From: Nitrospira sp. CR1.1
GTDB taxonomy: Bacteria > Nitrospirota > Nitrospiria > Nitrospirales > Nitrospiraceae
Reading direction: 5' to 3'
Length of the DNA stretch: 64,000 bases
Assembly: GCA_014055465.1 (NCBI GenBank)
Contig: WIAF01000003.1
Span: forward strand, 310,001 to 374,000
Made by a program: the position numbers and the translations under genes
The notes under the pieces: model-generated
What the model was told of the DNA's origin: nothing
The model's database searches: none
The model's input: only the letters and a program-made list of their open reading frames with translations
In this document: positions 43,121 through 51,208 of the stretch, in pieces
Layout: every line of letters begins with the position of its first letter
How positions within the stretch are numbered: the stretch's first letter is position 1

Positions 43121-44613
43121 AACATCACTCGTTCAATCACGAAGAGTGTTTGTCCCGCCCGCAGGACGAGAGGACGCGGCCCTTCGACCTGCGGCGTTCC
43201 GCCACCTCGAGTCACGGCTTGAATCCGGCTGTCGTATTCGCCGGGCGGCACCCAGAGGCGGGAAATCTGAATCTCGTCCGGCAAGGTGCGCCAACTTCTG
43301 GTATCCGCGACTTCCGAGGCCACTGCCAGCCCATGCGCGAGAACCCCCACCAGTAATCCGACCCACGGCGCGTCGCCCTTACTGACCGCATGCTGTGATC
43401 CGCGTGTGGCGGCTTCGGCTGCGGCAAATTTCACGGCCGCCCGGGCAAGCGCCTTCGTCGTGATTCCAGGGAGGCGATCAGAAAGGGACCGCTCAGCCAG
43501 CGCCGTGCCATTGTAGACCAATTCGGATGACGCGGAAATCGGCGTTCCCTCTCGAGGCGTCAAGGTCACCGTCTCATGCACCACCTGCGTTTTCTGCGGT
43601 ATGAGTTTGGGCAAGGCCACCCGTACGACGCGGCCATTCAATCCGTACAACACACTGTCCGCGACCCGACGCTCCTGACGATTCGACGCATGGATGACAC
43701 CCCGATTCAACAGCACCAACTGGAGCGCGCTCAGGCTGATAGGAATGTCCAGAAACGCGTCTTCCTTGCGCGGCGCGCGGCCATTATAGCCGATCACGAC
43801 GACCTGGGCGAGGTTCTGGCGCTCGGGTCGTGGCATCCAATGCGTCTCAGGAAACAGGCGCTTGTATTCCTCGAACTCGGTCGTCATATGCAGAGCATCG
43901 GTGGTCCGGAGCAGATCCTCGCGCAGCATCGGCGGTACAGGCGTTCGCGCCCAACTCTTCGTCGCTTCATAAATGTCATAGGCTTTCCGGTAGGCGATGA
44001 AGGCATTATTGAGATCGCCGGTCGATTCATACAACACGCCCGTCAGATAGCGGGCAAAGGCATCCTCACGGTATCCGTCCTTTTCCTTGGCAGTATCGGA
44101 CAAGACATTCAGCCGATGGTCGATCTGCCGAGCCTCAACGACAGCTTCCGTCAGCTGCCCCATCGCCGCGTAATTCAGCGCCTTGATACTGTTGATCATC
44201 ACATGTTCGTAGGGATCGCCTTCATACGGTAGCACGTTGTCGTTGGTCAGGAAGGCGGAGGTCTCCGTCCTGATCGTCCTTGTATACAAGCGTTCGACTT
44301 CCTGCGCCGCCGATTCAAGCTGCGCATTGCTCTGCACGTATTCGCCGGCGAGGTGCAGCGTCATTCCCCGGTCCATGCTGTAGAGGAGACGATTGCGCGG
44401 TCCATAGTCGGACTCAGTCTGCACCATGATGGCATCCGCCCCTCGAGTGTCATGCGCCGCCAGGCGTTGATCGATGAGAAGATAATGGTTGGATGACAGG
44501 CCGCAGCCGGATAACACACACACCAGGCCCCAACACATCGCGGATAACAAGGGCCAAGAAATGAAACGGCCTCCCCGAAGGGAGGCCGTAGTCGATGGGA
44601 AGTGGAATCTCAA
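43117..44613 (-). CDS. COG3014-type lipoprotein
   Basis: 498 residues, with a lipoprotein signal ending CVLSGC (lipid Cys near 37). Features of the uncharacterised COG3014 family are present: YLLIDQRLAAHDTRGADAIM, DYGPRNRLLYSMDRGMTLHL, INSIKALNYAAMGQLTEAVV and a TPR-like helical middle (residues ~60-220), then a beta-rich C-terminal half. It usually travels with LpoB and LPP20 genes, as here, probably linked to envelope or peptidoglycan maintenance. The start region contains a strong hairpin (44566-44589) in codons 9-17; an alternative internal start near residue 26 is possible. Confident on family; role unknown. Confidence 0.8.
   Translation of the reverse strand: MRFHFPSTTASLRGGRFISWPLLSAMCWGLVCVLSGCGLSSNHYLLIDQRLAAHDTRGADAIMVQTESDYGPRNRLLYSMDRGMTLHLAGEYVQSNAQLESAAQEVERLYTRTIRTETSAFLTNDNVLPYEGDPYEHVMINSIKALNYAAMGQLTEAVVEARQIDHRLNVLSDTAKEKDGYREDAFARYLTGVLYESTGDLNNAFIAYRKAYDIYEATKSWARTPVPPMLREDLLRTTDALHMTTEFEEYKRLFPETHWMPRPERQNLAQVVVIGYNGRAPRKEDAFLDIPISLSALQLVLLNRGVIHASNRQERRVADSVLYGLNGRVVRVALPKLIPQKTQVVHETVTLTPREGTPISASSELVYNGTALAERSLSDRLPGITTKALARAAVKFAAAEAATRGSQHAVSKGDAPWVGLLVGVLAHGLAVASEVADTRSWRTLPDEIQISRLWVPPGEYDSRIQAVTRGGGTPQVEGPRPLVLRAGQTLFVIERVML
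44566..44589 (-). terminator. Ultrastable stem-loop between lpoB and COG3014 genes
   Basis: On the minus strand it reads ACGGCCTCCC, loop TTCG, GGGAGGCCGT: a perfect 10-bp stem closed by a C(UUCG)G tetraloop, followed by TTTCATTTCTT. It may be an attenuator or terminator between two cluster genes, yet it lies within the annotated start of the COG3014 frame. Confidence 0.6.
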
Positions 44614-44627
44614 CTGAATCCGTCTGG

Positions 44628-45263
44628 CTAAAAAATCGTGCGTTTCTTTTCGATGACTTTCTTGATCTTCTTCTGTCCAAACCAGGATTTGACATTGTTC
44701 TCCAAATCGACCATTTCCAGATCGACCTGATAGAAGACCGCTTTGGCTCCGTCCTGCTCGTCGAGAATCGTGGCGATACTCCCCCGCATCATATAGTCCG
44801 CGCCGATTTCCTTGCCGGGTGCTTTTTGCGTGTCCTCGCGGGCGTGGACAGCCTGTTCGCGGCGTTCTTCCCGCACCTCATCACGCTCCCCTTTGGCGGC
44901 AACGAAGGTGACTTTCTGCGAATTGGTCAACTCACGCTCCAGATCATTCACGAACGTCTGCACGTTGATATGCTCATGGCTCTTGTTGAGCACCGTCCCT
45001 ACGATGACGACAGGCTGACGATTCTTTCCCTTGGTAAAGTTGCCAAGCCAGGGATTCGCAAGGGCTTCCTTCACCATGGCCTCGGCGACCATTTGGGAGT
45101 CCGTATCGTTCCAACGCCCGCTGAGGTCGGTCACGGTGCCTGTATCGACACGTGTTACTTTGGTCTCGTGCCCGCACCCGCTGACCACGGCAGCACATCC
45201 CACTAGCAGTACCACGGCACATGCCCGCAACCCTGAACGCTCCCGCCACTCGATCATGCTCAC
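44628..45263 (-). CDS. lpoB: LpoB-type penicillin-binding-protein activator lipoprotein
   Basis: 211 residues. Lipoprotein signal ending VVSGC (lipid Cys near 30), then the family pattern: TVTDLSGRWNDTDSQMVAEA, RQPVVIVGTVLNKSHEHINV and FVNDLERELTNSQKVTFVAA, and the closing VFYQVDLEMVDLENNVKSWF plus GQKKIKKVIEKK. LpoB is an outer-membrane lipoprotein that activates PBP1B from outside; homologues occur across diderm bacteria. It is the second gene of the minus-strand cluster LPP20-like, LpoB, COG3014, LPP20. A second start (45257) is possible. Confidence 0.92.
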   Translation of the reverse strand: MSMIEWRERSGLRACAVVLLVGCAAVVSGCGHETKVTRVDTGTVTDLSGRWNDTDSQMVAEAMVKEALANPWLGNFTKGKNRQPVVIVGTVLNKSHEHINVQTFVNDLERELTNSQKVTFVAAKGERDEVREERREQAVHAREDTQKAPGKEIGADYMMRGSIATILDEQDGAKAVFYQVDLEMVDLENNVKSWFGQKKIKKVIEKKRTIF

Positions 45264-45296
45264 TCCTCCCGGCCACAGGCCCAGAACGCGCCTCGA

Positions 45297-45863
45297 CTAT
45301 TTCGTCGCCCGCTTGTCTTCTTCCTTCTCCAGACGATCGAACAACCGGTCGGCATTTTTGCGCACGAAGTCACGGACCTGGCTATTGAGTTCCTTGGCCT
45401 GCTCCAGATTATTCTTCATATCTTCGAGGCTGAGCTTGGTGAGGACATAATACGTTCCGGACTTCTCATCCTTGTACCGATCCATGGGCTTGACGCCGTT
45501 CAGCGTAACCGCGGAGAAGGTCTTCACCGCCCGCTCGATATTCTGTTCTTCACTGTTACGGGAAAAATCACCCGCCGTCGTGGAGGCCGCGTAATCGCGC
45601 ATCAGATAGGCGGTATAGGTTTCAAAGGTCTTGGCGATTTCCGCCCGGCTGCGGTTCTCCGCCGTATCCCAGGCTAACGGTTCATTGCGCACACCCACCA
45701 CCGAGCCCACACCGTAGAAGGATTTATCGCTTTTTTCATTGAACGCACCGGACCCTTTCTTGACCCAGTTCGGCGGACCACCGCAGGCCGTCAGCCCGAT
45801 GAGGAGTACCAGCGCCAGCGCGCTCCCGGTGAACTTCGAAAAAGCTCCCTCTACTCTGCTCAT
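45297..45863 (-). CDS. LPP20-like lipoprotein, first gene of the cluster
   Basis: 188 residues from ATG 45863 (AAGGAGGAAGCG upstream). Signal ALALVLLIGLTAC with the lipid Cys near residue 27, then PPNWVKKGSGAFNEKSDKSF and YGVGSVVGVRNEPLAWDTAE, an LPP20 N-terminal domain. The C-terminal part, QAKELNSQVRDFVRKNADRL, is helical and charged. It resembles the fourth gene of the cluster, so the two LPP20-like genes flank LpoB and COG3014. The longer frame to 45950 is rejected because a good ribosome binding site decides the shorter start. Confidence 0.85.
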   Translation of the reverse strand: MSRVEGAFSKFTGSALALVLLIGLTACGGPPNWVKKGSGAFNEKSDKSFYGVGSVVGVRNEPLAWDTAENRSRAEIAKTFETYTAYLMRDYAASTTAGDFSRNSEEQNIERAVKTFSAVTLNGVKPMDRYKDEKSGTYYVLTKLSLEDMKNNLEQAKELNSQVRDFVRKNADRLFDRLEKEEDKRATK

Positions 45864-46098
45864 ACGCTTCCTCCTTGGTGTGGCACCTGTAAGATCCGGC
45901 GGCTCGGTTATATGCGGCAAGACGATGGAAGATCGACGTGTGTGGTTCACTGGGCGACGAGAGACGATGGCGCGAAAAAACGAGTTTTTATGCTAACATG
46001 CACCCCCAGGACTGTCAACGCGGAACCGGTCTTGCGGTTGACCGGCCGCACCCCCAAAAAGAACATTGTACGTAGCGTGCTCGAAGGAGATGACACAG

Positions 46099-46269
46099 AT
46101 GGCCGACGTTCAAATTGAAGACGGTATCATTCGGGTGGTTCAACTTGATATCCAGGATCCGAAGGCCGCCGCTGTGCTGGCAGAATATCCGCAGGTGCGT
46201 TGGCCGGAGATTACACGCCGGGCGTTGAAGATCGGACTGGGATATCTGAAAGGCGGAGGCAAAGACTAG
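46099..46269 (+). CDS. Short protein of unknown function
   Basis: 56 residues from ATG 46099 with AAGGAGATGACACAG ahead of it. Sequence: MADVQIEDGIIRVVQLDIQD then KAAAVLAEYPQVRWPEITRR and a Gly/Lys-rich end. It has one strand-helix unit and a clear charged pattern that looks coding. No signal peptide. It is plus-strand between the minus-strand lipoprotein cluster and the caspase-like gene, so it has its own promoter. The frame is open to 46066 but the upstream residues add nothing. Function unknown. Confidence 0.65.
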   Translation: MADVQIEDGIIRVVQLDIQDPKAAAVLAEYPQVRWPEITRRALKIGLGYLKGGGKD

Positions 46270-46363
46270 CCGTGGATTGAAAAACGGCGGAGCGCAACAC
46301 TACCCCTGACTGGGCGAAACAGTTCATCGGATCTGAGATGGTGCAGGCTGGCCAGGAGTTCCG

Positions 46364-47743
46364 CTACGGAGCGGGTTTCTCACCCGGAGCGCGATCGCCA
46401 TGGACGGCGCGGGTGGCACGCTCACTCTGGCCGCCCAATTCCAGATAGCGGCGAAACGCGTCGATCGACTTCTGCGGTTCATTCAGGTGATCGGCGTACA
46501 AGGCCCCCAGCGAAAAATAGACGTCGGTGTAGGCGGGATTAACGGCCAGTGTCTGCAGCATCGCTCGCTCGGCCTCCTGGTGCTGGCCTTTCTTTTCGAG
46601 GGCCAGCGCCAATGAGTAATGGGAGTCCGGATTCTGCGGCGCGTGCTGGACCGCCGCTTGCGCCGCCGCCAATGACTCTTCGAGATTGGGCAGCACCTCC
46701 AGGCGGATATAACTCTTCAACACATAGGCGTCTCCGAAGGATGGATCGTAGGTAATCGCCCGGTTGAGCCGTTCCAAAGCTTCCTCTGCAGACTGCTGCT
46801 GCTGCAGCAGGGCGAAGGCCTGTTCATACTGTACGCGAGCCTCCTTCATCCGGTCCGCTTCGGTGCTCGGTTCCTTCCCGACCGAAAACATTTCCTTCCG
46901 GCCCTCGACGAGGATGACATCGCCGTTTCCCTCGAGTTGAAGGAACTGCGGATGTTGCGCGCCCTTGGTCTCACGCTCGACGTCCTGCTTCACCTGGGCA
47001 GCGAGTTCACTCGCCATGACCCACCCGTTGTTATTGAGATCCGCCGCACCCTTCAATCCGGCGACCAGCGCCGTCACGAAAGAACTCTGCCCCGGAACGC
47101 GGCCGACGGATTCTTCCTTCCCAGCCGCCGTGAGCACTTGAACGGAACGTTTCTCGGTGTCGTCCTCCGGTGACACACGCCCTTCCAACGAGAGCGGTTG
47201 CGGAGCCGTGACATCCCAGCCGCGCAGGTTGGCATCGAACAGCATGAGGATGTGTTTTGAGGCCGATCGCCGGCTAAACTCCTTGAGCTGATCCAAGGTA
47301 ATGGCTTTGGCGGGATTGTTCAGCTGCGCGTCCCAGGGAACCACATAGCCCAGATCAGTCGATTGAGAATCCTGTGTCACTCCGGCATGTCCGGTAAAAA
47401 AGAAGACGACACGATCCTGCCGTCCTACTTTGCGCGGAAGGTAGTCGTTGAGGATTTGGAGCAGGCGTCTAGAGCTGGCCTCCTTGTCCTGCAGTTCGAT
47501 CACCTCATCAAACCCGAGCCCTCGCAACGCGACAGCCACCGCATGCGAACTCTCCAGCGCACCAGGCACCTTCGGCGCGACGAGATAATTTTCGACCCCG
47601 ACCACCACAGCCCACGACTTGTAATAGAGCGCGTCCGGCTTTCCGACCTGGGCAACCGAGCGCTCGGTCGCGATTCCCGCGACGCACAAGGCCGTTAGGC
47701 AGGTGATCATCCGGGGGAAACTGAGTGATCTCGGCGAACGCAT
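46364..47743 (-). CDS. Caspase-fold (peptidase C14-like) protein with TPRs, catalytic Cys replaced
   Basis: 459 residues with N-terminal signal peptide (RMITCLTALCVAGIATERSV). Residues 44-285 are a caspase/metacaspase-like domain: SWAVVVGVENYLVAP, SSHAVAVALRGLGFDEVIEL and VVFFFTGHAGVTQ with catalytic His119. The second catalytic residue should be Cys in 'DACxSG', but here it is MLFDANLRGW, with Asn172. So the peptidase is probably inactive, or the alignment hides a shifted site. Residues 305-445 hold TPR units (QYEQAFALLQQQQSAEEALE, YSLALALEKKGQHQEAERAM). It is likely periplasmic, and the TPRs may recruit partners. No ribosome binding site is obvious. Confidence 0.85.
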   Translation of the reverse strand: MRSPRSLSFPRMITCLTALCVAGIATERSVAQVGKPDALYYKSWAVVVGVENYLVAPKVPGALESSHAVAVALRGLGFDEVIELQDKEASSRRLLQILNDYLPRKVGRQDRVVFFFTGHAGVTQDSQSTDLGYVVPWDAQLNNPAKAITLDQLKEFSRRSASKHILMLFDANLRGWDVTAPQPLSLEGRVSPEDDTEKRSVQVLTAAGKEESVGRVPGQSSFVTALVAGLKGAADLNNNGWVMASELAAQVKQDVERETKGAQHPQFLQLEGNGDVILVEGRKEMFSVGKEPSTEADRMKEARVQYEQAFALLQQQQSAEEALERLNRAITYDPSFGDAYVLKSYIRLEVLPNLEESLAAAQAAVQHAPQNPDSHYSLALALEKKGQHQEAERAMLQTLAVNPAYTDVYFSLGALYADHLNEPQKSIDAFRRYLELGGQSERATRAVHGDRAPGEKPAP

Positions 47744-47971
47744 CAGGAGGATGATCCAGTGAAAGGCAACGGGCTCAGCCTACCCTCGCGTCGTCCTGAC
47801 TGTCAAGAAAGGCGCGCCGCGTCGGCCCTTGTCCCATGCGGCCATTCTTTGCTTTCCGGCCGGACCTCTCCGCGGCGCGAGGGTTGCAGTTCCTTTGCCC
47901 CATCCGCATAATGCCGTAGACGATTGAACCGCGCACCGGACAGGCCCGCGCTTTGTGGAGGGATGACTCTC

Positions 47972-49861
47972 ATGAGCGAGAAGATCGATACGCTATTGAA
48001 AGAAGGACGTGTCATTCAGCCGTCCGCCAGGACAAAAGCGGCGGCGCATATTCAGGATTATGACCAGGCCTACAAGGCCTCGATTGCCGATCCGGAAGCC
48101 TTCTGGGGCGGCGTGGCTCAGGAACTGGATTGGTTCTCGCCGTGGAGCCGGGTTCTCGAGTGGAACTACCCCTGGGCGAAATGGTTCGTCGGCGCGACCT
48201 GCAATATCGCCCACAACTGTCTCGATCGCCACGCCAACGGTTGGCGCCGGAATAAAGTCGCCATTATCTGGGTGGGCGAGAACGGTGAGGAACGCATCTT
48301 CACCTATGGGGAGCTGCTACGCCAGGTCAACCGCTGCGCCAATGCGCTCAAGGCACTGGGACTCAAGCAAGGCGACCGCGTCACGATTTATCTCCCGAAA
48401 ATTCCCGAGCAGGTCGTGGCCATGCTGGCCTGCGCGCGGATCGGCGTGATTCACAGTGTGGTGTATTCCGGGTTCAGCGCGCCGGCGCTTGCAAGCCGCA
48501 TTCAGGATGCCGAGGCGCGTCTCGTCATCACCGCCGACGTCGGCTACGACCGCGGGAAAACGATTCCGCTCAAACCCGTGGTGGACGCTGCCGTGCAGGC
48601 CTGTCCCTCCGTGGAGAAAGTCGTGATGGTGCGGCGCGATGCCCTCAGCGTCGCGCTGACCGCGCCGAAAGAAATCGATTGGGCCGACTGGTTGAATGAA
48701 CAGAGCGCCGTCTGCGCGGCGGAACCGCTCGATGCCGAAACGCCGCTGTACATACTCTACACCTCCGGCACCACCGGCAAACCCAAAGGCGTCGTGCACG
48801 TCCATGGCGGCTACATGGTCGGCACCTATATCACCACGAAATATGTCTTTGATCTGAAGGAAGACGACGTCTATTTCTGTGTCGCCGACCCGGGCTGGGT
48901 GACGGGGCACAGTTACATCGTCTATGGGCCGCTCCTGAACGGCGCAACCATCCTCATGGCCGAGGGCAAGCCCGATTACCCCAACCCCGGCCGCTGGTGG
49001 GATCTCATCGCGCGGTATGGCGTCTCCATTTTCTACACGACACCGACGGCCGTGCGGTTGTTGATGAAGTACGGCGAAGACTGGCCGAAGAAATACGATC
49101 TCTCCACGTTGCGCATTCTCGGAAGCGTCGGCGAGCCCATCAATCCCGAAGCCTGGGAGTGGTTCTATCGCGTGACCGGCAGCGACAAACCCATCATGGA
49201 CACCTGGTGGCAGACGGAAACCGGCGCGATCCTGGTCACTCCCCTGCCTTCGGTTCCCCTCAAGCCCGGTTCGGCGACGCGACCGTTTCTTGGGATTGAA
49301 GCCGACGTGGTGGATAAAGAAGGACACAGTCTGCCGAGTAATGCCGGCGGCTTCGCCGTGATCAAGAAACCCTGGCCGGCGATGATGCGCACCATTTACA
49401 AGGACCCTGATCGGTACAAGGTCTACTGGAACACCATCCCCAATTGTTATACCGCAGGCGACGTCTGCCGCAAGGATCAGGACGGCTATATGTGGTTCAT
49501 GGGCCGCGCAGACGACGTCATCAAGGTCGCAGGCAACCGCATCGGGACGGCCGAAGTTGAAAGCGCGCTCGTGAGTCACGATGCCGTAGCGGAAGCCGCG
49601 GTCATCGGCAAGCCGCATCGCACGGCCGGAGAAGCGATCAAGGCCTTTGTCATTCTGAAGCAGGGCTACCAGGATTCAAAGGAGCTGGTGCAATCGCTTA
49701 AGGACCATGTGCTGAAGGAACTGGGAAAAATCGCGGTGCCGCAGGAAATCGATATCGTGCCGTCATTGCCAAAAACGCGCTCCGGCAAAATCATGCGGCG
49801 GGTGCTCAAAGCGAAGGAGTTGGGACAGGACGTGGGCGATATTTCCACGATTGAAGACTAA
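47972..49861 (+). CDS. acs: Acetyl-CoA synthetase
   Basis: 629 residues from ATG 47972 (GGAGGG upstream); E. coli Acs has 652. ANL superfamily: ILYTSGTTGKPKGVVHVHGG (P-loop-like, ~263-280), DTWWQTETGAILVTPLPSVP, and FMGRADDVIKVAGNRIGTAE, with C-terminal Lys606 in TRSGKIMRRVL, the site normally regulated by acetylation. It makes acetyl-CoA from acetate, ATP and CoA via acetyl-AMP. The frame is open to 47924, but the ribosome binding site decides the ATG at 47972. It is divergent from the caspase-fold gene over 228 bases. No acetate transporter is adjacent. Confidence 0.97.
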   Translation: MSEKIDTLLKEGRVIQPSARTKAAAHIQDYDQAYKASIADPEAFWGGVAQELDWFSPWSRVLEWNYPWAKWFVGATCNIAHNCLDRHANGWRRNKVAIIWVGENGEERIFTYGELLRQVNRCANALKALGLKQGDRVTIYLPKIPEQVVAMLACARIGVIHSVVYSGFSAPALASRIQDAEARLVITADVGYDRGKTIPLKPVVDAAVQACPSVEKVVMVRRDALSVALTAPKEIDWADWLNEQSAVCAAEPLDAETPLYILYTSGTTGKPKGVVHVHGGYMVGTYITTKYVFDLKEDDVYFCVADPGWVTGHSYIVYGPLLNGATILMAEGKPDYPNPGRWWDLIARYGVSIFYTTPTAVRLLMKYGEDWPKKYDLSTLRILGSVGEPINPEAWEWFYRVTGSDKPIMDTWWQTETGAILVTPLPSVPLKPGSATRPFLGIEADVVDKEGHSLPSNAGGFAVIKKPWPAMMRTIYKDPDRYKVYWNTIPNCYTAGDVCRKDQDGYMWFMGRADDVIKVAGNRIGTAEVESALVSHDAVAEAAVIGKPHRTAGEAIKAFVILKQGYQDSKELVQSLKDHVLKELGKIAVPQEIDIVPSLPKTRSGKIMRRVLKAKELGQDVGDISTIED

Positions 49862-49891
49862 GTCGAGCCGCAGTTAGTCGAGCATCTTCTT

Positions 49892-50011
49892 TCACGATAG
49901 GCATGGCGGCCGGTCATGCCCGATAGTTCCAACGAGGAATGCGTAAAATCGGTCGAGAACAGTGGGGAGTTGCTGCTTAATGAGATAGATGCGGATATTG
50001 GTATCGAACAT
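49892..50011 (-). pseudogene. Truncated VapC toxin remnant
   Basis: From ATG 50011 the frame reads MFDTNIRIYLIKQQLPTVLD then RFYAFLVGTIGH and stops after 39 codons. This is the PIN-domain start of VapC ('MLDTNICIYLIK-..PEVLERF..L.VG.IGIS'), keeping the first Asp (residue 3) and lacking the rest (family ~130 residues). It begins 5 bases after the vapB stop, the usual operon order, with TGAAGG as ribosome binding site. So the toxin has lost its catalytic core; the neighbouring region has no continuation in any frame. Confidence 0.8.
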
Positions 50012-50016
50012 GACCT

Positions 50017-50325
50017 TCAGGAAAATGGACGCGTACGTTTCTGCGCCGCCGGTTGTTTACGGCCCTTCTCCATGAAACCCTTCGTAAATTTTCCCAAGCT
50101 GTCAGCCAGGAGAGACCACGATTTCTTTTTTGGACGTCGCACAAGCGTAGCGCCCTTATGCTCTAGTTCGATTTCATCTCCTTCGACATGAAATTCTCTG
50201 GGGATTCTGACTGCCTGGCTGTTTCCGCTGAACAACACACGTGTTGTTTTTCTATCACGACAATTCCCTTCCGCTGAAGTAGATACGCCAGGACAGAGGG
50301 AGAGACCTGGGCTGTCAGTCTTCAC
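50017..50325 (-). CDS. vapB: VapB-type antitoxin (AbrB/MazE swapped-hairpin fold)
   Basis: 102 residues from ATG 50325. The core RVLFSGNSQAVRIPREFHVE plus DEIELEHKGATLVRRPKKK is the AbrB-like antitoxin fold of VapB/MazE, in which 'SGNSQAVRIP' is diagnostic. The C-terminal tail (KSWSLLADSLGKFTKGFMEK) is the expected toxin-binding helix. The first 30 residues are not family-like; the real start may be closer to the motif, though no in-frame start with a ribosome binding site was seen. It binds and neutralises VapC and autoregulates. Its toxin partner (49892-50011) is truncated, so this is an orphan antitoxin. Confidence 0.85.
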   Translation of the reverse strand: MKTDSPGLSLCPGVSTSAEGNCRDRKTTRVLFSGNSQAVRIPREFHVEGDEIELEHKGATLVRRPKKKSWSLLADSLGKFTKGFMEKGRKQPAAQKRTRPFS

Positions 50326-50345
50326 CGAAGCCGGCGCCTAAGATT

Positions 50346-50551
50346 TAACAGGATGCGGAAAAAGTCCACCAGCGGCGTTCTCGCATCGTTCAGCGGCTCA
50401 ACGTACGACAAGAGTACGATTCGCCGCTTCACTCGCTGCGGCCTTGCTGGATGGCCTTGTTGCGCATCCTGCCTACTATCCTGATACCAACACGCCACGT
50501 GAGCTGATCGCGGCGTAGCGTGCAAAAAACGAGCTTTTCCGCAGCCTGTTA
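50346..50551 (+). repeat. MITE-like palindromic repeat, copy C, with outer inverted ends
   Basis: The core 50349-50471 starts CAGGATGCGG and ends CGCATCCTG, and is the reverse of copies A and B. An outer inverted repeat frames ~206 bases: TAACAGGATGCGGAAAAAG (50346-50364) and CTTTTCCGCAGCCTGTTA (50534-50551). The right outer end contains the ribE stop codon (TAA), so the element abuts or has inserted at the 3' end of ribE. No gene is inside it. Confidence 0.85.
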
Positions 50552-51205
50552 GATCAATCCGCGGCGCTGCAGATAATCTTTGTCGATGATCGGTGTGGGT
50601 TTTGGCGGGAGAAGTCCGCGGTCCTGCAGAAGTCGTTCGACATATTTTCCGATCAGGTCGGACTCGAGATTGACCTGGTCGCCCACCTGTTTCAATCCGA
50701 GTGTCGTGACCTTCGCCGTATGGGGGATGATGGCGACCAGAAACGACCGTTCGGTCACCTCGTTGATGGTCAGGCTGATACCGTCCACCGTGATGGAGCC
50801 CTTCTGAACGCAGAGGCGCAGAATGTCTTTGGGCGCTTCAATTTCCAGGACCAGGGCATTGCCGTCCTGATGCCGGCTGCGAATGGCGCCGATGCCATCG
50901 ACATGACCGGAGACCATGTGCCCGCCGATCCGCTCGTTCAATTTCATTGCCCGCTCCAAGTTGACGGGTGAACCGGTAGTAAGACTGCCCAGCGTCGTGA
51001 CGGTGAGAGTTTCCGGCGAGACATCGACCGAGAAATCATGATCGGTCCTGGCGACGGCCGTCAGACAGGCGCCGTTCACACTCACACTGGCGCCGAGTGT
51101 CAGGTCGCTCATGATCGTCGAGGCCATGATGGTGAGTCGGGTGCCGGCCAAACCTTTATTCAGGATGGACACCGCGCCCATCTCTTCCACGATGCCGCTG
51201 AACAT
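50549..51205 (-). CDS. ribE: Riboflavin synthase, alpha subunit
   Basis: 218 residues. Two lumazine-binding repeats: MFSGIVEEMGAVSILNKGLA with VSVNGACLTAVARTDHDFSV, and HMVSGHVDGIGAIRSRHQDG with GSITVDGISLTINEVTERSF; the second carries 'SGHVDG'. It converts two 6,7-dimethyl-8-ribityllumazine to riboflavin. A 35-residue membrane peptide ends 3 bases upstream. ribD lies ~4.2 kb away on the same strand with five genes between; ribBA and ribH are not in the window. The stop codon lies within the right end of the repeat. Confidence 0.97.
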   Translation of the reverse strand: MFSGIVEEMGAVSILNKGLAGTRLTIMASTIMSDLTLGASVSVNGACLTAVARTDHDFSVDVSPETLTVTTLGSLTTGSPVNLERAMKLNERIGGHMVSGHVDGIGAIRSRHQDGNALVLEIEAPKDILRLCVQKGSITVDGISLTINEVTERSFLVAIIPHTAKVTTLGLKQVGDQVNLESDLIGKYVERLLQDRGLLPPKPTPIIDKDYLQRRGLI

Positions 51206-51208
51206 GGC

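Noticed and set aside
48317-49618. 433-residue minus-strand frame inside acs
   Set aside because: Antisense shadow of a certain acetyl-CoA synthetase gene with no recognisable motif.
50322-50525. 67-residue minus-strand frame (RIVLLSYVEPLNDARTPLV)
   Set aside because: It is a by-product of the palindromic repeat; the same peptide-like pattern arises from the other copies, so it is not a gene.
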